Assembly: GCA_965199165.1 (NCBI GenBank)
Contig: OZ240681.1
Span: forward strand, 1,116,001 to 1,180,000
Direction: 5' to 3'
Source of the DNA: LMUY01 sp965199165
Lineage (GTDB): Bacteria; Pseudomonadota; Alphaproteobacteria; Acetobacterales; Acetobacteraceae
DNA length: 64,000 nt
Shown: one piece after another, positions 1 through 9,014 of the stretch
How the letters are laid out: each line of letters begins with the position of its first letter
Position numbering within the stretch: the first letter of the stretch is position 1
Notes under the pieces: generated by a model
The model's input: only the letters and a program-made list of their open reading frames with translations
Database searches by the model: none
What the model was told of the DNA's origin: nothing
Position numbers and translations under genes: made by a program

Positions 1-157
1 GCGCGGGCCGAGGCGCCGGGGCAGGCGAGGCGGAGCGGGGCGCGGATGGCTGCGGCGGGATGAAATATCCCTGGGCAGCCGCCTGCCCCGCGCCAAGCAG
101 GAGTATGGCTGCGGCAAACAGCGCCGCGCGGCGGAGGGGGGAACCATCGGTCATCAT
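1..157 (-). CDS. OmpH/Skp-family periplasmic chaperone, N-terminal part only
   Basis: The gene runs off the left edge, so only about 52 residues are visible. They begin MMTDGSPLRRAALFAAAILL and form a signal peptide ending in AAAQG, followed by a Pro/Ala/Ser-rich stretch. The start lies 10 bases after the bamA stop on the same strand. In alphaproteobacteria the gene directly after bamA is usually skp (OmpH), a periplasmic holdase for unfolded outer-membrane proteins, and Pro-rich spacers after the signal peptide are common in Acetobacteraceae versions. The identity rests on position and the exported N-terminus; the coiled-coil body is outside the window. Two adjacent ATG codons (157 and 154) could both serve as start. 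Confidence 0.6.
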   Translation of the reverse strand, partial: MMTDGSPLRRAALFAAAILLLGAGQAAAQGYFIPPQPSAPRSASPAPAPRPA

Positions 158-167
158 GATATCCAAT

Positions 168-2603
168 TCAGAACCTCGTGCCGAAACCGAACCGGAAGAA
201 CTGGGTCTGGTCGTACTTCTTTTTTACCACCGCTTCGGCAAGGTCGATGTTGATCAAGCCGAACGGCGTGCGCCAGGATACGCCGACGCCGGTGCCGACA
301 CGCGGAGACAGGTCGTTGGCGCCCTGGATCGCCTGCGTCACGCCGCCCGGGATCGGGTTGAGGAAGACGTCGCGCGCGAACTGCGCACCGGAGGACGTGG
401 CCTGGCTCAACCCGCCCACGTCCACGAAGGCGCGGCCGGACAGGCCCAGGTCCGAAGAGATCGGCAGCGGGAAGCGCAGTTCGGTCGACTGGGTGTAGAT
501 CAAGCGGCCGCCGACGCTGTCGGACCCGAAGATCACGCCGCCCGCCTGGATGGACAGCGAGTGCGGGCCGGCGCCGCCCGATTGGAAGCCGCGCAGGTTG
601 TCGCCGCCCAGGAAGAAGCGGTCGATGATGTCCTCGCGATGGTCTCCGATCGGGGTGAGGTAGCCGCCGCCGCCGGAGATCGCGATCACCCAGTCGCTGT
701 CGCCGGTGTAGCGTTCCAGCGGGATGTAGCCCGTGCCGTCGAGCTTGTTGCGGACGTAGTGGGCGGTGCCGCCCAGGCCGGCGACGTCCAGCCCATAGTT
801 CACCACGAAGCCGCTATGCGGGTCGGTCCGGCTGTCGCGGTAGTCCAGCGTGAGGGTCTGCCCGACCTGGGACAGCAGGGTGCCACCGGCCTCGTTCTGG
901 ATGTAGAGGCTGGCGTCGGTGTTGACGTCGTACACGTTCCGATCGACCAGCGAGTAGGCGTAGGCCTGCCGCAGGTGGTCGTTGATCTCGTAGCCGAGCC
1001 GCAGCGTGAAGCCGGTGCGCCGTTCGTTATAGGCCGCGATCGACTGGTTGTTGTTCTGCACGTGGAAGATGTCGATGCCGGCGACCAGGTTCTGGTCGAG
1101 GAAATACGGGTCCGTGGCGGAGAAGTTGATCTCCGACCGCCGCTGCGCCAGCACGCCGTTGAGTCCGGCGTCGATGCCGGTGCCCACCAGGTTCTTCTCC
1201 CGCAACCCGGCGCTGAGCAGCGCGCCGGCGTCGGTGGAGAAGCCGCCGCCCAGGCTCAGCTCGCCGGTCGCCTTCTCGTCCACTGCCGCGGTGACCACCG
1301 CCTTGTCGTTGGTGCTGCCCGGCGAGGAGGTAATGTTGACGGTGTTGAAGTAGCCGAGGTCGGTCAGCCGCTGCCGAGAGCGGCGGATCGCCGCGGCGTT
1401 GAACGCGTCGCCCTCCGCCAGCTGCATCTCGCGGCGGATGACCTTGTCCTTGGTCCGCGTGTTGCCCTGGATGTCGATGCGCTCGACGAAGATGCGCGGC
1501 CCCTCGCTCACGTCGAACACCAGGTCGACCGTGTGCTTGGCGGTGTCGCGGGCGATGCGCGGGCGCACCAGGACGAAGTTGTAGCCCCGCGCCAGGGCCG
1601 CATCCTGCACCGCGTTGACCGATCGCTCGATCGCCTCGCCGTCGTAGACCTGGCCCTTCTCCTGCTCGACGAAGCGGAGCAGGTCCTTGCCGTCGAGGTT
1701 CGGCAGCTTGGATTCCACGCTGATCGACCCGACGGTATACTGCGCGCCCTCGCTGATGGTGAACGTCACGAAGAAGGAGGACCGGTCCGGCGCCAGCTCG
1801 GCCGTGGCGTTCCGGACCTCGAAATCGGCATAGCCGTTCTTCAGGTAGAACCGGCGGAGCAGCTCCTTGTCGTAGTCGATACGGGCCGGGTCGTACGTGT
1901 CGCTGTTGGACAGGAAGCGGTAGAACGCCTCCTCCCGCGAGCTGACCACGTCCCGCAGGCGGCTCTCGCCGAACGCGTGGTTGCCGACGAAGCTGATGCG
2001 GCTGACGAGGGTCGACGGGCCTTCGTTGATCTCGAACACCACGTTGACGCGGTTCTGGTCCAGCTTGATGATCTTCGGCTCGACGGTCGTGCCGAACCGC
2101 CCCCGCTTGGCGTAGGCGTCGAGGATCTTCTGCCGGTCGGATTGCGCCAGTTCCGGCGTGAACACGGCCCGCGGGCGAAGCTCGAGCAGGGGGCGCAACG
2201 TCGCGTCCGTCACCCGGTGGTCGCCTTCGAAGACGATCTGGTTGATCAGCGGGTTCTCCGCCACCTTGACCTGCAGCACGCTGCCGTCGCGGGTGATGGT
2301 CACGTCCTGGAACAGGCCGGTGGCGTAGAGCGTCTTCAAGCTGCGGTCGACCCGGTCCGGGTCGAAGCTGTCGCCGGGCGCCACCAGCATGTAGGAGCGG
2401 ATGGTGCCGTCCTCGATGCGCTGGTTGCCGGTGATCCGGATCGCGGAGATCGTTCCGCCCGGCGCCGGGCGGGGCGGGGAACGATGCGCCGGCGCACGCG
2501 TTGCCGACACACGACGCGTCTGCGCCTCGGCCGGCGCGTCTGGCCAGACCGGGAGACTGGCCAGACAGGCGGTGGTCATCAGCATCAGGCGTATACGGGA
2601 CAA
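168..2603 (-). CDS. bamA: Outer membrane protein assembly factor BamA
   Basis: BamA is the Omp85-family core of the BAM complex and inserts beta-barrel proteins into the outer membrane. The protein has a signal peptide ending PAEAQ, five POTRA-type repeats in its first half (for example IRITGNQRIEDGTIRSYM and ISFVGNHAFGESRLRDVV), and a C-terminal barrel ending in FRFGFGTRF with the terminal Phe typical of barrel proteins. A conserved GFSTDAGALLSAGLREKNLVGTG segment begins the barrel. I chose the TTG at 2603, preceded by a GGGGGA ribosome-binding site, giving LSRIRLMLMTTACLA as a sensible signal peptide; the reading frame stays open to 2672, so a longer start is not excluded. It lies downstream of rseP and directly upstream of the skp-like gene. 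Confidence 0.93.
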   Translation of the reverse strand: MSRIRLMLMTTACLASLPVWPDAPAEAQTRRVSATRAPAHRSPPRPAPGGTISAIRITGNQRIEDGTIRSYMLVAPGDSFDPDRVDRSLKTLYATGLFQDVTITRDGSVLQVKVAENPLINQIVFEGDHRVTDATLRPLLELRPRAVFTPELAQSDRQKILDAYAKRGRFGTTVEPKIIKLDQNRVNVVFEINEGPSTLVSRISFVGNHAFGESRLRDVVSSREEAFYRFLSNSDTYDPARIDYDKELLRRFYLKNGYADFEVRNATAELAPDRSSFFVTFTISEGAQYTVGSISVESKLPNLDGKDLLRFVEQEKGQVYDGEAIERSVNAVQDAALARGYNFVLVRPRIARDTAKHTVDLVFDVSEGPRIFVERIDIQGNTRTKDKVIRREMQLAEGDAFNAAAIRRSRQRLTDLGYFNTVNITSSPGSTNDKAVVTAAVDEKATGELSLGGGFSTDAGALLSAGLREKNLVGTGIDAGLNGVLAQRRSEINFSATDPYFLDQNLVAGIDIFHVQNNNQSIAAYNERRTGFTLRLGYEINDHLRQAYAYSLVDRNVYDVNTDASLYIQNEAGGTLLSQVGQTLTLDYRDSRTDPHSGFVVNYGLDVAGLGGTAHYVRNKLDGTGYIPLERYTGDSDWVIAISGGGGYLTPIGDHREDIIDRFFLGGDNLRGFQSGGAGPHSLSIQAGGVIFGSDSVGGRLIYTQSTELRFPLPISSDLGLSGRAFVDVGGLSQATSSGAQFARDVFLNPIPGGVTQAIQGANDLSPRVGTGVGVSWRTPFGLINIDLAEAVVKKKYDQTQFFRFGFGTRF

Positions 2604-2760
2604 CGGCTCTAATCCCCCCGGGACGGGCGCTTGTAGGCAGACATCGCCCGGCCGCCAAGACCGTCGCACCACCGACTCGTAATCCGTGGCACCATAGCCA
2701 CGCCGCCGGAGGAGCGCTATCGCCCTTACGCAGCCGCGATAGTGTCGATCGGTAACCTGT

Positions 2761-3861
2761 TCAACCGACGAGGCCTGCGACCCAGCGGAACAGGCCGAAG
2801 CTCGTCAGGTCGTTCCACGTGACCAGCAGGAACAGGCAGGCGATCAGCGCCAGGCCGGCACGGAAGCCATACTCCTGTGCCCGCGCCGGCAGCGGACGGC
2901 CGCGGATCGCCTCCAGCGCGTAGAACACCAGGTGGCCGCCATCCAGGATCGGGATCGGGAACAGGTTGATCAGGCCCAAATTGACCGAGAGCAGGGCGAT
3001 GAACGACACCAGGCTGCCGATCCCGTTCTGCGCCACCTGGCCGGACAGCTGCGCGATCTTCAGCGGCCCGCCGAGACCGGAGGCGCCGCGCTGGCCGATG
3101 ATGATCTGCCAGACACCCTGCAGCGTCTGCACCGCCACGTCCCAGACATGGGCGACGCCATCCACCACGGCCCCGCCGGGTCCCACGGGCCGCAGCGCCC
3201 CGGCGATCCCCAGCACGCCCAGCTTGCCGCCGCCGCCATCGTCGACCGACGCGGGCACCACCGCCAGCGTCTCCGACGCGCCGGCGCGCAGGATTTCGAC
3301 CTGCAGCGGCTTGCCAGGGTTGGCCGAGACGATGCGGACGATATCCTCGAAGTCGCCGATCCTGCGGCTGTTGATCTCGACGATGCGGTCGCCCGCGTGC
3401 ATGCCGGCGCTGTCGGCGGCGGACCCGGCGATCACCTGCTGCACGATGGGGTCGCCGGGTTCGCCCTGGATCCAGAACATGATGCTGAACAGCACGGCGG
3501 CCAGCATGAAGTTGGCGATCGGGCCGGCCGCCACCACGATGGCGCGCGACGAGACCGGCTTCTCGTGGAAGGTCCGCCCGGCCTGCCAGGCGGCGCGCAC
3601 CTCCGGCGCCACGTCCTCCGGCCGCTCCTGCCCGTGCAGCTTCACGTAGCCGCCGAGGGGGAGCCAGCAGAGCCGCCATTCCGTGCCCACACGGTCGGTC
3701 CAGCGCGCGAACGGCGTGCCGAAGCCGATGGAGAATGCCTCGACATGCACGCCGCGCCACCGGGCGGCTAGGTAGTGTCCCATCTCGTGGATGAACACCA
3801 GTACGCCGAGCACCACGAGGAAGGAAACGACGGTCCGGGCAGCGTCAGGCAGGAATGTCAT
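2761..3861 (-). CDS. rseP: RIP metalloprotease RseP (site-2 protease)
   Basis: An intramembrane zinc protease of 366 residues that cleaves anti-sigma factors and remnant signal peptides in the inner membrane. The zinc motif HEMGH is at residues 25-29 in the first membrane segment, and the third ligand motif LDGGH lies in a later segment (PIPILDGGHLVFYALE). A PDZ domain sits between them (IVQQVIAGSAADSAGMHAGD). Only one PDZ is evident, against two in E. coli RseP, which is usual for shorter alphaproteobacterial versions. The start is 9 bases after the dxr stop, so co-transcription with dxr is likely; a 157-base gap separates its stop from bamA. Confidence 0.95.
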   Translation of the reverse strand: MTFLPDAARTVVSFLVVLGVLVFIHEMGHYLAARWRGVHVEAFSIGFGTPFARWTDRVGTEWRLCWLPLGGYVKLHGQERPEDVAPEVRAAWQAGRTFHEKPVSSRAIVVAAGPIANFMLAAVLFSIMFWIQGEPGDPIVQQVIAGSAADSAGMHAGDRIVEINSRRIGDFEDIVRIVSANPGKPLQVEILRAGASETLAVVPASVDDGGGGKLGVLGIAGALRPVGPGGAVVDGVAHVWDVAVQTLQGVWQIIIGQRGASGLGGPLKIAQLSGQVAQNGIGSLVSFIALLSVNLGLINLFPIPILDGGHLVFYALEAIRGRPLPARAQEYGFRAGLALIACLFLLVTWNDLTSFGLFRWVAGLVG

Positions 3862-3870
3862 CGCGGTCTC

Positions 3871-5040
3871 CTACGCGGCCGGGCGGGCGCTGTCGCCAGA
3901 AACGAGTTCGCCGGCGTGCCGCCGGGCAGCCCCGTCCAACGCCATCACCTCGTCCAGCGATGCCGCCGCCGGCGCCCCCATCCGGTCCAGCACGGCCTCC
4001 ACGATGCCCGCGATGGCAAGGAAGCCGATCCGGCGCCCGAGGAACGCCTCGACAGCGACCTCGTTGGCCGCATTGAGGATTGTGGGGCCCCCGCCGCCGG
4101 CACGCAAGGCGTCCCGCGACAGGCGCAGGGATGGGAAGCGCACCGGATCCGGCTCGGCGAACTCCAGCCTGCCGAGCCGGGCCAGGTCCAGCCGCGGCGC
4201 GTGGGTGGCCAGCCGCTCCGGCCAGGCGAGGGTATGGGCGATGGGGATGCGCATGTCGGGGCTGCCGAGCTGGGCCAGCACGCTGCCGTCGCTGTAGCAG
4301 ACCATGCCGTGCACGACGGATTGCGGATGGATCAGGATGTCCACCTGACACTCCGCGAGGCCGAACAGCCGCGCCGCCTCGATCAGCTCCAGGCCCTTGT
4401 TGAACATGGTGGCCGAATCGATGCTGATCTTGCTGCCCATGGACCAGACCGGGTGGCGCAGCGCCGCCTCGGGCGTGGCGGCCTGCATCTCGGCGGTGCT
4501 GGCGGTGCGGAACGGGCCGCCGGACGCGGTGAGCACGATGCGCTCGACCGCCTGGCCGTTGCGCTCCGCCATCGCCTGGAAGATGGCGTTGTGCTCCGAA
4601 TCCACCGGCAGCAGCGTGGCGCCGGCGTCGCGCACCGCCTCCAGCATGATCTCCCCGGCGCAGACCAGCGCCTCCTTGTTGGCGAAGGCGATGGCGCCGC
4701 CGCGGCGGATCGCGGCCAGCGTGGATGGCAGGCCGGCCGCCCCGGTGATCGCCGCCATGGTCCAGTCGACCGGGACGGCCGCCGCCTCCGTCACCGCCGC
4801 GGCGCCCGCGGCCACGCGGATGGGGTGGCCGGACAGCGCCTCCCGCAACGCCGCGAACTGCGCCTGGTCGGCGATCACCGCCAACTCCGCACCGAGTGCC
4901 ACCGCCTGTTGCGCCAGGAGTGCCGCGTTGCGCCCCCCAGTCAGGCAGCGGACCTGGTAGCGGTCGCGGTGCGCCGACAGCAGGTCCACCGTGCTGCACC
5001 CGACGCTGCCGGTGCTGCCGAGAACGGTGACGCTCCTCAC
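3871..5040 (-). CDS. dxr: 1-deoxy-D-xylulose 5-phosphate reductoisomerase
   Basis: Second enzyme of the MEP pathway: converts DXP to 2-C-methyl-D-erythritol 4-phosphate using NADPH and a divalent metal in the cytoplasm. The 389-residue length is normal. The N-terminus MRSVTVLGSTGSVGCSTVDL is the nucleotide-binding signature, and VDSEHNAIFQ and ASGGPFRT are family active-site segments. The ATG overlaps the cdsA stop by 4 bases, so translation is probably coupled. It is the source of isoprenoid precursors for UppS next door and for the hopanoid and carotenoid genes elsewhere in the window. Confidence 0.96.
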   Translation of the reverse strand: MRSVTVLGSTGSVGCSTVDLLSAHRDRYQVRCLTGGRNAALLAQQAVALGAELAVIADQAQFAALREALSGHPIRVAAGAAAVTEAAAVPVDWTMAAITGAAGLPSTLAAIRRGGAIAFANKEALVCAGEIMLEAVRDAGATLLPVDSEHNAIFQAMAERNGQAVERIVLTASGGPFRTASTAEMQAATPEAALRHPVWSMGSKISIDSATMFNKGLELIEAARLFGLAECQVDILIHPQSVVHGMVCYSDGSVLAQLGSPDMRIPIAHTLAWPERLATHAPRLDLARLGRLEFAEPDPVRFPSLRLSRDALRAGGGGPTILNAANEVAVEAFLGRRIGFLAIAGIVEAVLDRMGAPAAASLDEVMALDGAARRHAGELVSGDSARPAA

Positions 5041-5681
5041 CGCAGGGCCCGCCCGGCGCTGGTCACGGCGATCGCCAGGCCGGCCAGCAACGCGGCCGCC
5101 ATCAACCCGTCCAACCGGTCCAGCATGCCGCCATGGCCCGGGATCAGCCGGCCGGAATCCTTCACCTGGTAGCGGCGCTTCAGCGCGCTCTCGCCCAGGT
5201 CGCCCAGTTGCGACGCGACCCCCAGGGCCGCCGCAGCCAGCGCCGCCCCCACGCTCAATCCCGCTATCACGCTCCCCCCCACCATCGCCGCAAGCAGCCC
5301 GCCGGCCGCGCCGCTCCAGGTTTTACCCGGGGAGATTGCCGGTGCCAAACGGGGGCCGCCCAGCAGCCGCCCGGCCGCATAGGCGCCGATGTCGCTGCAC
5401 CATACGACGACGAGCACGAAGAACTCCCCCCGGACGCCGAACTCCGAACGGACGACCCACAAGGCGGACAAGGCGGCGGCGGCGTACAGCACCCCGAGCA
5501 CCATCGGCATCGCCCGCCGCCGGCACATCGCGGCCCATTCCCACACCACCCCGCCGAACCCGACCAGGAGCAGGAGCGCCAGCGCAGCCCCGCCGAACCA
5601 GGCGCAGGCGAGCACCAGGGGCGCCAGGGCCGCCGCAGACAGCACGCGCAGCCGCAAATCCGCCCAGCGCGCCGCCTTCAC
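5037..5681 (-). CDS. cdsA: Phosphatidate cytidylyltransferase
   Basis: Makes CDP-diacylglycerol from phosphatidate and CTP in the inner membrane, the branch point of phospholipid synthesis. The C-terminal CDP-alcohol signature is complete (SALKRRYQVKDSGRLIPGHG followed by GMLDRLD), and several hydrophobic segments precede it. I start at the GTG at 5681 (MKAARWADLRLRVL), 4 bases after the uppS stop, rather than at 5801, where an upstream extension would be only a shadow of uppS. That gives 214 residues, shorter than the roughly 270-285 of E. coli CdsA, with fewer N-terminal membrane segments. It overlaps dxr by 4 bases. Confidence 0.92.
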   Translation of the reverse strand: MKAARWADLRLRVLSAAALAPLVLACAWFGGAALALLLLVGFGGVVWEWAAMCRRRAMPMVLGVLYAAAALSALWVVRSEFGVRGEFFVLVVVWCSDIGAYAAGRLLGGPRLAPAISPGKTWSGAAGGLLAAMVGGSVIAGLSVGAALAAAALGVASQLGDLGESALKRRYQVKDSGRLIPGHGGMLDRLDGLMAAALLAGLAIAVTSAGRALR

Positions 5682-5685
5682 CGGC

Positions 5686-6432
5686 TCAGCCAGGGCGCGC
5701 CCCGAAGCGGCGTTCGCGCCGGCTGAACTCCGCCAGGGCGGCAGCGAACTCGGACGGCCCGAAATCCGGCCAGAGCACCTCGATGAACACCAGCTCGGCA
5801 TAGGCCGACTGCCACAGGAGGAAGTTGCTCAGGCGATGCTCGCCGCTGGTGCGGATGACCAGGTCCGGGTCCGGCATGTCGGCGGTCGAGAGCAGCTTGG
5901 CGAAGCCCTCCTCGTCCAGGCTCTCCGGGTCGAGCGTGCCGTCCCGTGCCGCGGCCGCGGCCCGCCGGGCAGCCGCCACGATCTCGGACCGGGCGCCGTA
6001 GGACAGGGCGACGTTGAGGTTGAGCCGGGCGTTGCCGGCCGTCTCCCGCTCGGCCCGGTCCAGGTCGGCGCAGATGTCGGTGTCGAACCGGTCCCGCTCG
6101 CCGATGATGCGGATGCGCACGCCCTGCGCCTTCAGCTCGGCCAGCTCCTGTCGGATGTAGTGGCGCAGCAGCCCCGTCAGGTCCATCACCTCGGTCCGCG
6201 GCCGGCGCCAGTTCTCGCTGCTGAACGCATACAGGGTCAGCCAACCGACGCCGGCCTCGATCGCCGCCTCGATGGCGCGGCGCACCGCCTGCGCCCCCGC
6301 ACGGTGCCCGGCGACCCGCGGCAGCCCGCGCGCCGCCGCCCACCGGCCGTTGCCGTCCATGATGATGGCCACGTGGGCCGGCACGGTGGCGTCGGCGGCG
6401 CCGAGGGACAGTCGGTTCGGCTGAACGTTCAA
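5686..6432 (-). CDS. uppS: Isoprenyl transferase (undecaprenyl diphosphate synthase)
   Basis: A cis-prenyltransferase that extends farnesyl diphosphate with isopentenyl units to the C55 carrier lipid used for peptidoglycan and polysaccharide export. The catalytic motif IIMDGNGRWA (Asp26) and the HRAGAQAVRR helix are present, as is the later LVIRTSGEHRLSNFLLWQ segment. Length 248 residues is typical. The start used is a TTG at 6432, because an upstream ATG runs at once into a stop codon; no strong ribosome-binding site is visible, so the exact start is uncertain. It sits 50 bases after frr and 4 bases before cdsA in one operon. Confidence 0.95.
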   Translation of the reverse strand: MNVQPNRLSLGAADATVPAHVAIIMDGNGRWAAARGLPRVAGHRAGAQAVRRAIEAAIEAGVGWLTLYAFSSENWRRPRTEVMDLTGLLRHYIRQELAELKAQGVRIRIIGERDRFDTDICADLDRAERETAGNARLNLNVALSYGARSEIVAAARRAAAAARDGTLDPESLDEEGFAKLLSTADMPDPDLVIRTSGEHRLSNFLLWQSAYAELVFIEVLWPDFGPSEFAAALAEFSRRERRFGARPG

Positions 6433-6482
6433 CTGGGTTATGGCCCCATCTCCAGCCCCCCGGACCTTCCGCGACGTCCGGG

Positions 6483-7049
6483 CTAAACCTGCTTGATGTC
6501 GCGCTCTTTGTCGACGAGGGCCTCGTCCACGCGCTTGATATACTGGTCGGTGAGCTTCTGCACCTCTTCGGACCAGGTCTTGGCCTCGTCCTCGCCGATT
6601 TCGTGCTTCTTTTCCGCGGCCTTGATCTGCTCCATCCCGTCGCGCCGCACCCCGCGCACGGCCACGCGCGCGCCCTCGCCATAGCGGCCCGCGGCCTTGG
6701 CCAGCTCCACCCGGCGTTCCGCCGTCAGCTGCGGGATCGGCACCCGCACCACCTGGCCGTCGGTCGACGGGTTGAGCCCGAGCCCGGAGTCACGGATCGC
6801 CCGCTCCACCGCGCCGACCACCGTCTTGTCCCAGACCTGGACCGTGAGCATGCGCGACTCGGGCACGCCGATGGTGCCCACCTGGGTGATCGGGACCTCC
6901 GTGCCCCATGCCTCGACCTTCACCGGCTCCAGCAGGGCCGGGCTGGCGCGGCCGGTCCGCAACCCGGCAAAGTCGCGCCGCAGCGTCTCCAAGGCGCCGT
7001 CCATGCGGCGGGTCAGGTCGGTCTTGATGGCAGTCAGGTCGGCCGGCAC
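6483..7049 (-). CDS. frr: Ribosome recycling factor
   Basis: Works with EF-G to split post-termination ribosomes. Signature segments are present: RRMDGALETLRRDFAGLRTG near the N-terminus, VWDKTVVGAVERAIRDSGLG in the middle, and KAAEKKHEIGEDEAKTWSEE near the C-terminus. I chose the GTG at 7049, which has GAGG 8 bases upstream and gives 188 residues, close to the family norm of 185. A TTG at 7064 would add five residues with poorer support. The gene follows pyrH by 28 bases, the usual bacterial pyrH-frr order. Confidence 0.95.
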   Translation of the reverse strand: MPADLTAIKTDLTRRMDGALETLRRDFAGLRTGRASPALLEPVKVEAWGTEVPITQVGTIGVPESRMLTVQVWDKTVVGAVERAIRDSGLGLNPSTDGQVVRVPIPQLTAERRVELAKAAGRYGEGARVAVRGVRRDGMEQIKAAEKKHEIGEDEAKTWSEEVQKLTDQYIKRVDEALVDKERDIKQV

Positions 7050-7077
7050 GGTGGCACCTCGCAAGGATCAGCCTGTC

Positions 7078-7803
7078 TTAGGCTCTTTCGACGATCGTGG
7101 TGAAGCGGCCTTCGCCCCGCATCACCTGGGCGAAGGCGCCCGCGGCGTGGATGTTGAACACGGTGATCGGCAGGCCGTTCTCGCGCGCCACGCTGATCGC
7201 GGCGGCATCCATCACAGCCAGGTCGCCTGCGAGCACGTCGTGGTAGGTGAGCTCCTCGTAGCGCTCGGCTTGAGGGTCCTTGCGCGGATCGGCGGAATAC
7301 ACCCCGTCGACCTGCGTCCCCTTCAGCAGCATGCCGCACCCCATCTCGACCGCCCGCAGCGCCGCGGCGGTGTCGGTGGTGAAGAACGGGTTGCCGGTGC
7401 CGGCGGCGAAGATCACCACCCGCCCCTTCTCCATGTGCCGCATGGCCCGGCGCCGGATGTAGGGCTCGCAGACGCTGGCCATGGGGATGGCGGATTGCAC
7501 CCGCGTCGCCACGCCGATCTTCTCCAGCGCGTTCTGCACGCCCAGGGCGTTCATCACGGTCGCGATCATGCCCATGTAGTCCGCCTGGGCGCGGTCCATG
7601 CCGCGCGCCGCGGCCGAGATGCCGCGGAAGATGTTGCCGCCGCCGATCACCAGGCAGACCTCGTGCCCCAGGGCGAGGACATCCTTCACGTCCGTCGCGA
7701 TCCGCAGCAGCGTGTCAGCGTCCAGCCCATACTCCCGCGTGCCCATCAGCGCCTCGCCGGACACCTTCAGGAGCACTCTCTTATGGGGCGGCTCAGCGGT
7801 CAT
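7078..7803 (-). CDS. pyrH: UMP kinase
   Basis: Hexameric amino acid kinase family enzyme that phosphorylates UMP to UDP with ATP, giving pyrimidine nucleotides for RNA, DNA and sugar-nucleotide synthesis. Length 241 residues is typical. Visible signatures are RVLLKVSGEALMG at the N-terminus, VIGGGNIFRG for the glycine-rich loop, and GTGNPFFTTDTAAALRAVEM in the nucleotide site. It is the first gene of the run pyrH-frr-uppS-cdsA-dxr-rseP-bamA; tsf, which often precedes pyrH, is not adjacent here. A YqaA-type gene ends 71 bases upstream on the same strand. Confidence 0.96.
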   Translation of the reverse strand: MTAEPPHKRVLLKVSGEALMGTREYGLDADTLLRIATDVKDVLALGHEVCLVIGGGNIFRGISAAARGMDRAQADYMGMIATVMNALGVQNALEKIGVATRVQSAIPMASVCEPYIRRRAMRHMEKGRVVIFAAGTGNPFFTTDTAAALRAVEMGCGMLLKGTQVDGVYSADPRKDPQAERYEELTYHDVLAGDLAVMDAAAISVARENGLPITVFNIHAAGAFAQVMRGEGRFTTIVERA

Positions 7804-7874
7804 GGCGTTCCCTCAGATGGTGGTCCGGACGGCGGCGCACCCTAGGGTCTGGGGCGGGCGGTCACAAGTTCTGG

Positions 7875-8453
7875 CTACACGTATCGGACCAGCCAGAAGC
7901 CCAGCACCGTCATCACCCCGGCTGCCGCCAGCAACCAGGGCAGACGCCGCTCGATGAAGCCGCGCGCCTGTTCGCCGAAGAACTTGAGCAGGACCGCCCA
8001 GAGGAAGAAGCGGATGCCGCGCGTCACCGCGCTCGCCAGCACGAAGGTGGCGAAGTCGAACTGGGCCGCGCCGGACGCGATGGTGATGATCTTGTAGGGG
8101 ATCGGCAGCAATCCCTTGATCAGGATGATCTGGAGGCCGAGCTGGGCGAAGCGTTCCTGGAACGCGGCGTAGGCGTCCTCGTAGTGGTACAGGTGCAGCA
8201 GCGGACGCGCGACCTGGTCGTAGAGCGCGTAGCCGATCAGGTAGCCGAGCATGCCCCCAACCACGCTGGCCACCGTCGTGACCAACGCGTAGCGCAGGGC
8301 ACGGTCCGGCCGGGCCAGCGCCATCGGGATGAGCAGCGCGTCCGGCGGCACGGGGAAGAAGCTGCTTTCGGCGAACGCCACCGCCGCCAGCCACACAGGC
8401 GCACGCCTGCTGGCGGCGAGCAGGAGCACGCGCTGGTAGAGACGACGGAGCAT
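7875..8453 (-). CDS. YqaA family membrane protein (VTT/DedA-like)
   Basis: A 192-residue inner-membrane protein with four or five hydrophobic segments and the VTT/SNARE-associated pattern: AFAESSFFPVPPDALLIPMA early on and LIKGLLPIPYKIITIASGAA in the middle. Members of this superfamily (DedA, YqaA, TVP38) have been linked to phospholipid flipping and envelope stress, but the role of YqaA itself is not settled. The ATG at 8453 (MLRRLYQRVLLLA) was preferred over an upstream ATG at 8489 because homologous proteins start near the first helix. It runs in the same direction as pyrH and diverges from the secreted protein at 8555. Confidence 0.8.
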   Translation of the reverse strand: MLRRLYQRVLLLAASRRAPVWLAAVAFAESSFFPVPPDALLIPMALARPDRALRYALVTTVASVVGGMLGYLIGYALYDQVARPLLHLYHYEDAYAAFQERFAQLGLQIILIKGLLPIPYKIITIASGAAQFDFATFVLASAVTRGIRFFLWAVLLKFFGEQARGFIERRLPWLLAAAGVMTVLGFWLVRYV

Positions 8454-8554
8454 GAACGGTCCATTGCCACGCGCCACGGACGGCATCAACGGCTGGTCCC
8501 CGCCTGGAGCGGCGGCTAGGGTGCCGCGGAAGACTCACTTCCCGAGGTCTGCCA

Positions 8555-9007
8555 ATGCGCCGTGCCGCCTGCTTGTCACCCCTGCTCCTGCTGCTCGGCA
8601 TATGTCTGGCCGAACCCGGTTCCGCCCAACCGCGTAGCCGCGTGGCGCCGGTCGCGCCTGCCGGTCCGCCGCATGCCTGGCTGTTCGGCGTCTGGACCGG
8701 CGGGTTGTTCCCCGTGCTGGACGGCATGGCGGCACAGGACTGCAAGGCGCAGCCCACGGTCGCCTTCGCGCGCGACACGGTCGGCCACGCCGCCCTGCTC
8801 ACCACCGGAGCGGTGCAGCGCGTGATCGAGACGGTGCGCACCACCCCTACAGGGGCCGAATTCCGCTTCACGCCGGACACGGATGACCAAGGAGGCTTCG
8901 GCTGCGAGGATTCCAACGTCCTGCACGTCGAACGGGAGACCGGGAGCACGATCTCCTTCCCGCACTGTGCGGCCTTCCCCTACCCGCTGGAGCGCTGCCC
9001 CACCTGA
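8555..9007 (+). CDS. Exported protein of unknown function
   Basis: A 150-residue protein with a clear signal peptide (MRRAACLSPLLLLLGICLAE, cleavage after GSAQ). The mature part has three Cys (DCKAQP, GFGCEDSN, PHCAAF) plus one near the end (ERCPT), so disulfide bonds in the periplasm are plausible. I recognise no family. A GAGG-type ribosome-binding site lies just upstream. It diverges from the YqaA-type gene across about 100 bases and converges with the histidine kinase gene, whose stop is 8 bases away. Confidence 0.65.
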   Translation: MRRAACLSPLLLLLGICLAEPGSAQPRSRVAPVAPAGPPHAWLFGVWTGGLFPVLDGMAAQDCKAQPTVAFARDTVGHAALLTTGAVQRVIETVRTTPTGAEFRFTPDTDDQGGFGCEDSNVLHVERETGSTISFPHCAAFPYPLERCPT

Positions 9008-9014
9008 CGGCCCG

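Noticed and set aside
60..2612. 850-codon open frame on the plus strand opposite bamA
   Set aside because: Composition is Arg/Val/Asp/Gln-rich without domain pattern, and it is the exact antisense of a clear bamA gene; long antisense frames are normal at this GC content.
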